Below, one piece after another: positions 24,251-32,110 of a stretch of DNA of 33,758 bases (position 1 is its first letter; every line of letters starts with the position of its first letter). A program made the position numbers and the translations under genes. This DNA comes from CAZAGD01 sp964484485 (GTDB taxonomy: Bacteria > Desulfobacterota > SM23-61). The notes beneath the pieces are model-generated. The model had not been told where the DNA came from, did not search any database, and was given only the letters and a program-made list of their open reading frames with translations. Location: the NCBI GenBank assembly GCA_964484485.1, contig CAZAGD010000119.1, positions 1 through 33,758 on the forward strand, written 5' to 3'.

Positions 24251-25273
24251 TCAGGGAACGCCGAATATTTTTTTAAATTCGCCACCCCATTTTTTAATTT
24301 CATTATCGGAAAGTTCGCGGATGGCTAAAACTTTGGCTTTGTCCATTCCTGCTATGGGGGGGAAAGTGCCCGGGGCCAGAACATATTCGCCCACTTTTTC
24401 GGCCATTATTTTCATGGCCTCTTTCGAGAGCCAATAGTCCATAAATAATCTGGCCGCATTGGGATGAGGTGCTTTGGCCGCAATGGCGATACCACGAGGA
24501 GTCCCCAGGAGAGGCTGATCTACCCTCGCCCAATCTAATGGTGCCGGAGCTTTAGTAATTATGTACTTGGGCATGGATATTCCGATCAATTTTTCTCCGC
24601 TTTCTATCGGGGCAGGCGTGGGACCCAAAGAAGCCACAAACATCGGCTTATTGGCTGCCAAGCCTTTCAGGAATTTAAGCCATGGTTCTTCTGCTTTAAA
24701 TATAGTTTCTTTCAGGCCTACCAACCAAGAAATAGTAGTAGCATGGGAAGAAGGATCGGGCATGACGATTTTCCCTCGCCATTTGGGGTCAGCTATATCT
24801 TCATACTTTTTCGGGACATCGGCTGGCTTAACCAATTCTTTGTTGTATATTAGGGCAATATATTCAATACCGAAAATTTGGATTTTGCCTTCTTTATTAG
24901 CCCAGGCTGGATATTCGGCAGCTACTGGCGATTTATAGGTAGCTAAAATTCCTTTTTCCGCGAGAATCTCTAATATGGGAATAGGAGCTTGGAGGACGTC
25001 AGCCATTAGCTTTCCGGCCGCATGCTCCGTAGTTACTGTGGGAACGAATTTAGAGGTGGAAAGCCGCGTATATTCAGCTTTCACCCCATATTTCTTAATA
25101 AAGGTTTCTATAATGGGCTCCACGGCTGTAATATTGGCATAAAAAGATACTTTCCCTTCTGCTTTAGCTTTGGTTTCTATTTCTGAAGCGGCCCTGGCTT
25201 CTTTTTTTAAAGAATAGTAATTTAAAGGAATAAGCAAAAATGAAATGACTATAACTATTAAAATTTTTTTCAT
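24251..25273 (-). CDS. extracellular solute-binding protein, iron(III)-type ABC importer
   Basis: 340 aa. An N-terminal Sec signal (MKKILIVIVISFLLIP, then a cleavage-like ARAAS near 30) has no lipobox cysteine, so the protein is periplasmic or released. The mature part opens with AKAEGKVSFYANITAVEPIIETF, as in FbpA-like binding proteins. VTTEHAAGKLMADVLQ, YIALIYNKELVKP, PKKYEDIADPKWRGKIVMPDP and HPNAARLFMDYWLSKEAM follow, all standard blocks of this family. The ligand is presumed to be ferric iron or an iron complex by family. It is first in the operon and has a consensus promoter and AAGGAGAG ribosome site. Confidence 0.9.
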   Translation of the reverse strand: MKKILIVIVISFLLIPLNYYSLKKEARAASEIETKAKAEGKVSFYANITAVEPIIETFIKKYGVKAEYTRLSTSKFVPTVTTEHAAGKLMADVLQAPIPILEILAEKGILATYKSPVAAEYPAWANKEGKIQIFGIEYIALIYNKELVKPADVPKKYEDIADPKWRGKIVMPDPSSHATTISWLVGLKETIFKAEEPWLKFLKGLAANKPMFVASLGPTPAPIESGEKLIGISMPKYIITKAPAPLDWARVDQPLLGTPRGIAIAAKAPHPNAARLFMDYWLSKEAMKIMAEKVGEYVLAPGTFPPIAGMDKAKVLAIRELSDNEIKKWGGEFKKIFGVP

Positions 25274-25310
25274 TTTTTTCTCTCCTTATTTCCTAGTGAT
25301 TTTTAACCAT

Positions 25311-25339
25311 TTTATAACTTTATAGGAATTGCTTGTCAA
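25311..25339 (-). promoter_or_regulatory. sigma-70 promoter of the ABC importer operon
   Basis: On the minus strand TTGACA (25334-25339) and TATAAA (25311-25316) are separated by exactly 17 bp, 38 bp before the binding-protein ATG. A perfect dyad TCAGAT-AAA-ATCTGA at 25341-25355 abuts the -35 box and could be an operator. It also touches the edge of the repeat unit at 25353. Confidence 0.75.
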
Positions 25340-25352
25340 GTCAGATAAAATC

Positions 25353-25469
25353 TGACCGTCTAACAGTTTTAATGTTTCTCGCCAGCAGGAAATAGGCGGG
25401 AGGAGGAGAGGTTCGCCTCTCTCCCTCCCGCCTGAATTAAGCTGGAATTTAAAAACTGATCGACGGTCA
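25353..25469. repeat. TGACCGTC-ended palindromic repeat, unit A (complete)
   Basis: 117 bp. The left end TGACCGTCTAACAGTTTT and the right end (reverse complement) TGACCGTCGATCAGTTTT form imperfect terminal inverted repeats, 17 of 21 bp. The centre is a GC-rich stem, 25395-25411 with 25416-25432 (15 of 17 paired) closed by a TTCG tetraloop. A further 8-bp palindrome, GGTCAAAA...TTTTGACC at 25465-25485, overlaps the right end. Related units occur at 27417, 27619, 33498 and 33622. REP/BIME-like or MITE-like. Confidence 0.75.
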
Positions 25470-25627
25470 AAAATAAATTTTGACCTTTGGTCCCTTTTAT
25501 TATTCTTATTAATCGAAGCAATTAAATATTTACAGTTATCACTTTTATCTTACTCCGTGGTCTGGCTTTATCGAGTTTCGCAAATGAAATTGGGTCTTAA
25601 TTCCACATAAGAAATAAAGCCAAATGC

Positions 25628-25694
25628 GGCAAGGGACAAGCCCTTGCCCTACGTTTGAGATTTTTTTAATTTTCCGTCAAGCCCTTGGGGCTTG
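25628..25694. repeat. two short hairpins in the 25274-25841 intergenic region
   Basis: GGCAAGGG/CCCTTGCC (25628-25635, 25641-25648) repeats the palindrome at 19049-19069 with a different loop. CAAGCCC/GGGCTTG (25678-25684, 25688-25694) has loop TTG. A T-run follows the first hairpin on the plus strand. No ORF of note lies in this 568-bp gap. Confidence 0.5.
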
Positions 25695-25790
25695 CCAAAC
25701 CACGCCTTAAGATGTCGTTTATTTTATGCTCCCATTAATAACTAAAAAAATTTTTTATTAGCCGGCTATGGCGAGGAAATTTGGGAAAAT

Positions 25791-25816
25791 ATCTGGGAGG
25801 CCTAAGCCTCCCAGAT
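25791..25816 (-). terminator. hairpin downstream of the DJ-1/PfpI gene
   Basis: ATCTGGGAGG and CCTCCCAGAT pair perfectly (10 bp) around a 6-nt loop, 26 bp past the stop codon of the minus-strand gene. In the transcribed direction it is followed by ATTTTCCC, a short T-run, so it is a plausible intrinsic terminator. Confidence 0.7.
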
Positions 25817-25841
25817 TGGTAATAATTAGAATTATCAAAAA

Positions 25842-27194
25842 TTATTTTTTCTCCAAAGCTACATTAATGGCGTCGATGAATTCAGGAATTTCAGGAGGAG
25901 TACGTCCGCTTACATGATTGCCGTCTACCACAGCAGCCCAATCCCAATTAAACTCGCCACCCATGATAGTTACGGCATCTTTACAAGCTAACCAACCAGC
26001 AACTTTTTTCCCTTTAATTAAATCAGCCGCGGCTATCGGTATTGGACCATGGCAGATATAGGCAAGTATTTTCTTCGCCGCATCTGCCTTTTTTAAGAAA
26101 TCAAGCGGGGTGCGGGCGGCGATCATATTCCAGGGGCAGAAAGCACCAGGAATTTGGAGGGCATCAAACTCTTCCATGGTCACCTTAGCCAAAGGTTTTA
26201 TTTTGTAATATTTTAGGGGGATTTCTTGTAAGGGAACGGTCATTCCAAAATTACCTTGGACTATATTAAGTCCTCCGGGGCGAGCTTTCATCGGCGCCGG
26301 GAAGGTAGCTAAGGTTACAGAAGCCCCTCTGTAAAGGTATTCTAAAACTGGAACAGCCAATTCTATATCCTCAAAATCTTCTCCGGCAATTACTAAGATT
26401 TTTTTACCTTTCATAGCCCCTTTTCGGGGGTCGGTGAAATTCGGATCAAAAGCTTTGCAAAGGGCGCGCACGAAGGCCGGAGTATCAATGGTATCACCAG
26501 CGGTAATAAGCTTTCCATCAACTACAACCGATTGATTAACAAAAGTGCCAATTTTTTTAATCATGAATTCCACTTGCACATCGCCCGTGGCCTTCTTGCC
26601 CTGCATGATCCCGGCGCGGATAAAGGGCATAGAACCAGCACCAATAGCTCCCATGACAGCTCCATTATCATAGGCTTCTTTGATAAATTTGATAACTTTA
26701 TCTTCCGTCACCATTACATCAGCGGAGTGACCACCCATGACAATCACGGCATGATAATCTTTAGGATTGGCATCCCCTAACTTTTTGGAATCGCATTTTC
26801 CGGTTCCCATAACCGGGATGGGATCAAGACTCAAATCCCACATGCCCCGAACACCTTTTTTGGTTATGTTTGGTCTAGTAAATTTCCACTCCACCCAATC
26901 GACCAGGAGGAAATCAAGTTTCCCACCGAATTCGCCTATATAGGAAGCGAGGTAATAAGCTTGAAAATCACTGAATTCACTGGCGGCAATGGCAGCAATT
27001 TTCTTCCCGGCTAAGGGCCCTTGGGGTTTAGTCACTCCCCCGGGGCCCTTCCAAATCAACGCATCGCCAACTTGGACTATTTCAATGCCCGTTTTCTTAG
27101 CTACCTCAAGAAAAGAAGCAGCAAATAATGGGGTAACAGTTAATCCCAAAATTAAAAAAAGAACAAAACCTAATAATTTTACTTTTTTCATCAT
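25842..27194 (-). CDS. exported protein with tandem DJ-1/PfpI domains
   Basis: 450 aa with a Sec signal (KKVKLLGFVLFLILGLTVTPLFA, cut near residue 26), so outside the cytoplasm. Two DJ-1/PfpI domains follow. The first (about 60-250; AGKKIAAIAASEFSDFQAYYL, AVIVMGGHSAD) has GAIGAGSMPF where the nucleophile elbow should be, so the catalytic Cys is lost. The second (about 260-445; GKKILVIAGEDFEDIELAVPVLEYL) has an intact AYICHGPIPIAAA with Cys381 and the conserved Glu in GEDFEDIE. The start may be either of two adjacent ATGs. The second (27191) is better spaced from GGAGG, which is only 2 nt from the first. DJ-1 family members act as glyoxalases, chaperones or proteases; the role here is unknown. 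The gene stands alone. Confidence 0.87.
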   Translation of the reverse strand: MMKKVKLLGFVLFLILGLTVTPLFAASFLEVAKKTGIEIVQVGDALIWKGPGGVTKPQGPLAGKKIAAIAASEFSDFQAYYLASYIGEFGGKLDFLLVDWVEWKFTRPNITKKGVRGMWDLSLDPIPVMGTGKCDSKKLGDANPKDYHAVIVMGGHSADVMVTEDKVIKFIKEAYDNGAVMGAIGAGSMPFIRAGIMQGKKATGDVQVEFMIKKIGTFVNQSVVVDGKLITAGDTIDTPAFVRALCKAFDPNFTDPRKGAMKGKKILVIAGEDFEDIELAVPVLEYLYRGASVTLATFPAPMKARPGGLNIVQGNFGMTVPLQEIPLKYYKIKPLAKVTMEEFDALQIPGAFCPWNMIAARTPLDFLKKADAAKKILAYICHGPIPIAAADLIKGKKVAGWLACKDAVTIMGGEFNWDWAAVVDGNHVSGRTPPEIPEFIDAINVALEKK

Positions 27195-27239
27195 AACCTC
27201 CTTTTTTAATTATTTTTTGTTTGTGGGTAAGATTGGCGA

Positions 27240-27248
27240 ATTATACCA
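27240..27248 (-). promoter_or_regulatory. candidate proximal extended -10 promoter for the DJ-1/PfpI gene
   Basis: TGGTATAAT on the minus strand is an extended -10 (TGn plus a perfect TATAAT), about 45 bp before the start codons. No good -35 is visible; the stretch upstream reads AAAGGAGGTGAAAG. Confidence 0.4.
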
Positions 27249-27375
27249 CTTTCACCTCCTTTCTCGCCTATATTTAAAAAATCATACTTGGCGATTAGGC
27301 TGCCTTATTATTTAATTTTCCGGCGCGATAATCCTGATGGAAAAATTGAAAGATTGATTAATTTAAAACGGTTAT

Positions 27376-27404
27376 TTTATAAAAAAATTATTTATTTTTG
27401 TCAA
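27376..27404 (-). promoter_or_regulatory. sigma-70 promoter upstream of the DJ-1/PfpI gene
   Basis: On the minus strand TTGACA (27399-27404) and TATAAA (27376-27381) are separated by exactly 17 bp, in AT-rich DNA. The boxes and spacing are identical to the ABC importer promoter. It would give a leader of about 175 nt. Confidence 0.7.
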
Positions 27405-27416
27405 TAGATTTTTGGC

Positions 27417-27500
27417 TGACCGTCGATCACTTTTGAAATTCGTACCTATTGCAGGTGGGAGGGAAAGAGGCTCATTAAAATGAGGCACTGGTTCTTTCAT
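27417..27500. repeat. TGACCGTC-ended repeat, unit D (partial), with a conserved palindromic block
   Basis: Starts TGACCGTCGATCACTTTTGAAATT as in unit A's right end (reverse complement). At 27469-27493 it carries GGCTCATTAAAATGAGGC plus a short tail that recurs with one mismatch at 33696-33720. The far end is not clearly an inverted copy, so the unit is incomplete or mosaic. Confidence 0.65.
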
Positions 27501-27618
27501 GGGCCTGGGCGGGGAATAAAAAAGTCTCTACTTTAAATTAGGGAGGATTATTCGCGTTTTTATTTTCAAGATAAGTTTATCCCCACCGCTTATGGCGGAT
27601 AAAGATCTCTTTTGTTTT

Positions 27619-27665
27619 TGACCGACTAACAGTTTCAAAATTTTTTGCCAAAGCAGGAAACCGGC
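27619..27665. repeat. TGACCGTC-ended repeat, unit E (partial)
   Basis: TGACCGACTAACAGTTTCAAAA followed by TTTGCCAAAGCAGGAAACCGG parallels unit A's left half (TAACAGTTTT, then CGCCAGCAGGAAATAGG). The right half is missing or diverged. The rest of the 652-bp gap 27195-27846 shows promoters and repeats but no gene. Confidence 0.6.
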
Positions 27666-27738
27666 CCTTTTAATCCCCTATTGTTAGCCAACTAAATTGG
27701 CGAAGAAATAAAAAATAATTATGATCATTAATAAAAAG

Positions 27739-27768
27739 TTGACATATTATTTTTGATTGTGGTATGCA
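27739..27768 (+). promoter_or_regulatory. candidate promoter of the por operon
   Basis: A perfect -35 TTGACA (27739-27744) with an 18-bp spacer to TATGCA (27763-27768), which is preceded by TGG and so resembles an extended -10. It lies 79 bp before porC in AT-rich sequence. Confidence 0.55.
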
Positions 27769-27846
27769 AAATATATGGTTGTATCAAATGAAGAATATAA
27801 AATAAACTTCGGCTTTAGCCTAAGGAAATAAAAGGGGAAAATAAAA

Positions 27847-28395
27847 ATGATTGAGGTCAGATTCCATGGCCGTGGAGGACAAGGAGCGGTAACTTCAGCC
27901 GAGATGCTTGCTTTGGCGGCCATTGAAGAAGGTAAGTATGCTCAAGGGTTTCCCAGCTTTGGGCCTGAGCGGAGAGGCGCGCCGGTTGTGGCTTTCGCCC
28001 GGGTAAATGATAAACCGATTCGCCTGCGTTCCAAAATTTACCAACCAGATGTGGTAGTTGTTTTAGATCCGAGTCTTTTGAAAATTGCCAACCCTGCTCA
28101 AGGATTAAAAGCAGATGGCTTATTAATTATCAACTCTCATAAATCCATCGCCGAGATTCGCCATGAATTTGGTTACCAAATGCGTTTAGCCGTGGTCGAC
28201 GCGGAGCGGATAGCGAAAGAAGAGTTAGGTTTGCCCATAACCAATACCACCATGTTGGGGGCTCTGGTTAAAGGTTGTGGCATTGTGAGCCTCGAATCAT
28301 TTCTCCCCCCATTTAAGGCCCGCTTTGGAAGGGCCGTGGAAAGAAATGAAAAAGCCTTGCTCCGCGCCTTTCAAGAGACAATTTTGAGCGGCTGA
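27847..28395 (+). CDS. porC: pyruvate (2-oxoacid):ferredoxin oxidoreductase, gamma subunit
   Basis: One of four subunits of the cytosolic enzyme that oxidatively decarboxylates pyruvate to acetyl-CoA and reduces ferredoxin. The 182-aa protein opens with EVRFHGRGGQGAVTSAEMLA, the family signature. GFPSFGPERRGAPVVAFARV and NTTMLGALVKGCGIVSLESF follow. Length and all blocks fit the separate gamma chain. AAGGGGAAA precedes the ATG. The operon order gamma-delta-alpha-beta is that of archaeal and Thermotoga-type enzymes, unlike the single fused chain of many Firmicutes. Confidence 0.94.
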   Translation: MIEVRFHGRGGQGAVTSAEMLALAAIEEGKYAQGFPSFGPERRGAPVVAFARVNDKPIRLRSKIYQPDVVVVLDPSLLKIANPAQGLKADGLLIINSHKSIAEIRHEFGYQMRLAVVDAERIAKEELGLPITNTTMLGALVKGCGIVSLESFLPPFKARFGRAVERNEKALLRAFQETILSG

Positions 28396-28522
28396 GGACC
28401 AAGGCCTCAAACCTTCTGCCGACTTCCTCGTTATTGGGATTTTTCCCCTAAATAAAAAAGGAAGCTTAAATATGGCTTTAGTCCGGCTGTACAAACATAT
28501 ACAAACGTAAAGGAGGAGATTA

Positions 28523-28816
28523 ATGGCCAAACAAATGGAGGAATATGCATGGGAAGATCTAACTGTGGGCTGCGTCATAATCGAACCTGGAAATGCCCGC
28601 GAATATAAAACTGGTGACTGGCGATCTCAGCGGCCTGTAGTGGACAAAGACCAATGTATTAAGTGTGGGGTTTGTTGGGTTTTTTGTCCAGATGCAGCGA
28701 TTCAAAAGGCTGCTGATGGTTACTATGTGGCCAATCTGGAGTATTGTAAGGGATGCGGCATCTGTGCCCGGGAGTGTTTGACTGGTTGTATTACCATGGT
28801 GGAGGAGGAAAAATAA
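28523..28816 (+). CDS. porD: pyruvate:ferredoxin oxidoreductase, delta subunit (2[4Fe-4S] ferredoxin)
   Basis: 97 aa carrying electrons from the thiamine site to external ferredoxin. Two 4Fe-4S motifs: Cys45, 48, 51, 55 (CIKCGVCWVFCP) and Cys75, 78, 81, 85 (CKGCGICARECL), with an extra Cys at 89. The N-terminus has GNAREYKTGDWRSQRPVVDKD, typical of delta chains. AAAGGAGGAG precedes the ATG, 127 bp after porC. Its stop shares one base with the porA start. Confidence 0.94.
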   Translation: MAKQMEEYAWEDLTVGCVIIEPGNAREYKTGDWRSQRPVVDKDQCIKCGVCWVFCPDAAIQKAADGYYVANLEYCKGCGICARECLTGCITMVEEEK

Positions 28817-29991
28817 TGGGTAAGCGAGTTGGGATAGAAGTTTCTCTAGCTGTAGCCGAAGCCGTAAAAATGGCCAATGTTGATTGTATTGCTGCATACC
28901 CCATAACACCACAGACGCACATCGTCGAACATCTCTCCGAACTCGTAGCTGACGGACACTTGGACGCTGAATTTATACCTGTGGAATCGGAGCACTCCGC
29001 TATGTCTGTATGTATAGGCACTCAGGCCGTGGGGGCGCGTACTTTTACTTCCACCAGCGCCCAGGGGTTAGCTTTGATGCATGAACTTCTCTTTATCGCT
29101 TCTTCTATGCGTTTTCCCATCGTTATGGCCGTTGTTAATCGGGCCCTTTCGGCACCTTTGAATATATGGAATGATCATAGTGATATTATGGCCTCCCGCG
29201 ATTGTGGGTGGATCCAAATTTTCGTGGATAATGGGCAACAGGCTTATGACCAAACTATCTGTGCCTTCCGCATCGGGGAGGATAGAAGAGTTCTGCTGCC
29301 GGTAGCGATTAACATTGATGGCTTCAGTTTAAGTCATGTCGTAGAAGCTGTGGAATTTTTAAGCCAAGAAGAAGTTAACAGATTTTTACCTCCTTATCAG
29401 CCTTTATACCGCATGCATCCAGATCAGCCTGTGACTATGGGGGCGTTTGCTATGCCAGAGCTATATATGGAAACTAAAAAGGCTCATAATGTAGCTCTAT
29501 GCAATTCTCTGCCCATAATTAAGGAGGTTTGGGCAGAATGGCAGGAATTAACTGGCCGGGCATATGCACCCCTGGAAGAATATTGCTTGGCCGATGCCGA
29601 AATAGGTATCTTAGCTGCGGGATCAATTTGCGAAGTGGTTATGGAAGCTGTAGACCGCCTGCGCAGCCAAGGGAAAAAGGTAGGTCTATTAAAACTTCGT
29701 CTATGGCGTCCCTTTCCTTTCCCGGAATTGCGGCAGATGACCTTAGGGCTAAAGAAGCTCGTGGTCATTGATCGGGCTCTGTCTACCGGCGGACCAGGAG
29801 GACCAGTTTTTTCTGAAATTCGTTCTGCTTTATATGATCAAGAAAAGCATCCGCAAGTTTTTGGTTTCATTGCTGGTTTGGGTGGAAGAGATGTTCCCCC
29901 CGAACAAATAATGGCTGCCGTGGACTCGGTCATGCACGGTGTAGAACGAAAAGAAGAATATTACCTATTAGGTGTCAGAGAGCGAGGTTAA
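28816..29991 (+). CDS. porA: pyruvate:ferredoxin oxidoreductase, alpha subunit
   Basis: 391 aa. It contains the pyrimidine-binding transketolase-like domain (EAVKMANVDCIAAYPITPQTHIVE, PVESEHSAMSVCIGTQAVGARTFTSTSAQGL). The C-terminal domain has IGILAAGSICEVVMEAVDRLR and GLLKLRLWRPFP. The open frame begins earlier, but the ATG at 28816 is chosen because GGAGGAGG precedes it at good spacing and KRVGIEVSLAVAEAV then starts the protein as in homologues. It overlaps porD by one base and is followed 3 bp later by porB. The ITPQ and ESEH motifs are those of the 2-oxoacid:ferredoxin oxidoreductase superfamily; the por label rests on overall similarity. Confidence 0.92.
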   Translation: MGKRVGIEVSLAVAEAVKMANVDCIAAYPITPQTHIVEHLSELVADGHLDAEFIPVESEHSAMSVCIGTQAVGARTFTSTSAQGLALMHELLFIASSMRFPIVMAVVNRALSAPLNIWNDHSDIMASRDCGWIQIFVDNGQQAYDQTICAFRIGEDRRVLLPVAINIDGFSLSHVVEAVEFLSQEEVNRFLPPYQPLYRMHPDQPVTMGAFAMPELYMETKKAHNVALCNSLPIIKEVWAEWQELTGRAYAPLEEYCLADAEIGILAAGSICEVVMEAVDRLRSQGKKVGLLKLRLWRPFPFPELRQMTLGLKKLVVIDRALSTGGPGGPVFSEIRSALYDQEKHPQVFGFIAGLGGRDVPPEQIMAAVDSVMHGVERKEEYYLLGVRERG

Positions 29992-29994
29992 AAT

Positions 29995-30975
29995 ATGGTA
30001 GATGAAAAGAAAGAAAAAAAGAGTGCGCCTAAAATTAAACCAACAGATACTGTCCGTGATTTAAAATATATCAAGGCTAAAAGCTGGCCGGAGGAAGAAT
30101 ATTTTGTTTCTGGTCATCGAGCCTGCCAGGGCTGTGCCGAGGCCTTAGCTGTCAGATTCGTGTTGAAGGCCTTAGGGCCTGATATCGTGATTGCCAATGC
30201 CACCGGATGCATGGAAATTGTCTCCTCCCCCCTGCCTACGACTTCCTGGGCTGTTCCCTGGATTCACGTGGCTTTTGAAAATGCGGCGGCTGTAGCCTCA
30301 GGATTAGAGGCCGGGTTAAAGGCTTTGATGCGCAAGGGGCGCCTCCCGCAAAAAGAGATAAAAGCTATTGCTATGGCTGGAGATGGGGGGACGGCCGACA
30401 TTGGCATTCAGGCCCTGAGCGGAGCTTTAGAACGTGGTCATAATATGATATACTTCTGCTTTGATAACGAAGCGTATATGAACACCGGCATTCAGCGGTC
30501 AAGCTCTACCCCTTTTGGGGCTATGACCACCACCTCTCCACCGGGCAAGATGAGTCCAGGTCAAATGACCTGGAAGAAGAACATGCCCGAGATTGCTGCT
30601 GCTCATGGAATCCCTTATGTAGCTACAGCCTGCTCCAGTTATCCCTATGATCTTTATGAAAAAGTGAAAAAGGCTCAGGCTATCAAAGGTCCGTCTTATA
30701 TCCACATTCTTTCCGTATGCCCAACAGGCTGGCGGATACCTTCGGATCAGGCAATTCGTTATGGGCGCCTGGCAGTGGAGACTGGCTTTTTTCCTCTTTA
30801 TGAAGTTGATCGCGGCAAATATAGAATCACTATCGAATTTCCCAAGGTGCGTCCTATAAAAGACTACTTGGAAGGTCAGGGGCGCTTTCGCCATTTAACT
30901 CCTGAGCTAATAGCCAAAATCCAAGAGCGGGTGGAAGCTGAATACGCGGCCCTAAAAGCCAAAGCAGGGAGATAA
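29995..30975 (+). CDS. porB: pyruvate:ferredoxin oxidoreductase, beta subunit
   Basis: 326 aa; binds thiamine diphosphate and a 4Fe-4S cluster. The N-terminus has HRACQGCAEALAVR (CxxC), NATGCMEIVSSPLPTTSWAVPW follows, and the thiamine diphosphate motif runs from GDGGTADIGIQ to FDNEAYMNTG with the expected spacing. Distal cysteines (TACSSYPYD, LSVCPTGW) supply the remaining cluster ligand. It ends the operon; no strong terminator is visible in the 109 bp before asd. Confidence 0.94.
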   Translation: MVDEKKEKKSAPKIKPTDTVRDLKYIKAKSWPEEEYFVSGHRACQGCAEALAVRFVLKALGPDIVIANATGCMEIVSSPLPTTSWAVPWIHVAFENAAAVASGLEAGLKALMRKGRLPQKEIKAIAMAGDGGTADIGIQALSGALERGHNMIYFCFDNEAYMNTGIQRSSSTPFGAMTTTSPPGKMSPGQMTWKKNMPEIAAAHGIPYVATACSSYPYDLYEKVKKAQAIKGPSYIHILSVCPTGWRIPSDQAIRYGRLAVETGFFPLYEVDRGKYRITIEFPKVRPIKDYLEGQGRFRHLTPELIAKIQERVEAEYAALKAKAGR

Positions 30976-31084
30976 AAAATCCCTCCGGCATGAATGGGAA
31001 TTGATTTATGAATAAACTTCCCAGGATGAGCACAGCTCAGGAAGATTTCCTAAAGGGAGAGGAATATTTTCGGAGGAGGGGAAA

Positions 31085-32110
31085 ATGGCTAAGAGGTTAT
31101 ATTCTGTAGCAGTAGCTGGGGCAACCGGAGCAGTTGGTTTAGAAATGATCAAGACTTTGGAACAGCGTCAATTTCCAGTTAAGTCCCTTAAGCTTCTGGC
31201 TTCTGAACGTTCCGTGGGTCGAGAGTTAGACTTTTCCGGCGAAAAAATCAAAGTAGAAAAACTAAGTCATGATTCTTTTAAAGGAATAGAAATTGCTCTT
31301 TTTTCCGCGGGGGCGGCCCGGAGCTTGGAGTTTGCCCCAGCGGCTGCTGCTGCGGGTGCGGTAGTCATTGACAATAGCAGTGCCTTCCGCATGGCCCCAG
31401 ATGTCCCTTTAGTTGTTCCCGAAGTAAATCCTCACGCCATCGCTCAGTATAAAAACAAAGGCATTATCGCTAACCCAAACTGTTCCACCATTCAAATGGT
31501 TGTGGTTCTGAAGCCTATTCATGATGTCGCCAAAATTAAACGAGTAGTTGTTTCTACTTATCAATCAGTTTCGGGCACGGGATTGAAAGCCATTGACGAA
31601 CTTTTGCAGCAGACTAAAGCTATCCTTAATTCTCAGGAAGTAACGAAAAAAGTTTACCCCCACCAGATCGCTTTCAACTGCCTGCCGCATATTGATTCTT
31701 TTTTGGACAATGGTTACACCAAAGAAGAAATGAAAATGGTTAACGAGACCCAGAAGATAATGGAAGACCCGCAGATCCGGGTAACCGCGACCACAGTGCG
31801 CGTACCAGTTTTATACGCCCATTCCGAATCAGTGAATATTGAAACAGAGAAGAAGATTACGCCCCAGGAAGTGAGAGAAATTCTGGCCAAGGCGCCAGGC
31901 GTAGTCGTCGTCGACAATCCCTGGCAAAATGAATATCCTTTAGCTATTTACGCCGCCGGCCGGGATGAAACTTTTGTGGGTCGGATTAGAGAAGATGAGT
32001 CTATTGCCAATGGGATAAACATGTGGATCGTAGCCGACAATGTACGCAAAGGAGCCGCCCTCAATGCCGTACAAATTGCCGAAATCCTGATCGCCCAATA
32101 CCTTCCATGA
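31085..32110 (+). CDS. asd: aspartate-semialdehyde dehydrogenase
   Basis: Reduces aspartyl phosphate to aspartate semialdehyde for lysine, threonine, methionine and cell-wall diaminopimelate synthesis. 341 aa with NADPH loop GATGAVG at 12-18, catalytic Cys133 in NPNCSTIQM, STYQSVSGTG and the C-terminal AALNAVQIAE. GGAGGAGGGG precedes the ATG. Its stop overlaps the ecfT start (ATGA). No other amino-acid biosynthesis gene lies next to it. Confidence 0.95.
   Translation: MAKRLYSVAVAGATGAVGLEMIKTLEQRQFPVKSLKLLASERSVGRELDFSGEKIKVEKLSHDSFKGIEIALFSAGAARSLEFAPAAAAAGAVVIDNSSAFRMAPDVPLVVPEVNPHAIAQYKNKGIIANPNCSTIQMVVVLKPIHDVAKIKRVVVSTYQSVSGTGLKAIDELLQQTKAILNSQEVTKKVYPHQIAFNCLPHIDSFLDNGYTKEEMKMVNETQKIMEDPQIRVTATTVRVPVLYAHSESVNIETEKKITPQEVREILAKAPGVVVVDNPWQNEYPLAIYAAGRDETFVGRIREDESIANGINMWIVADNVRKGAALNAVQIAEILIAQYLP

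Noticed and set aside
31008..31109. 33-aa ORF upstream of and overlapping the asd start
   Set aside because: Only a weak GGGA-type site, no similarity, no amino-acid run that would mark an attenuation leader; likely chance.
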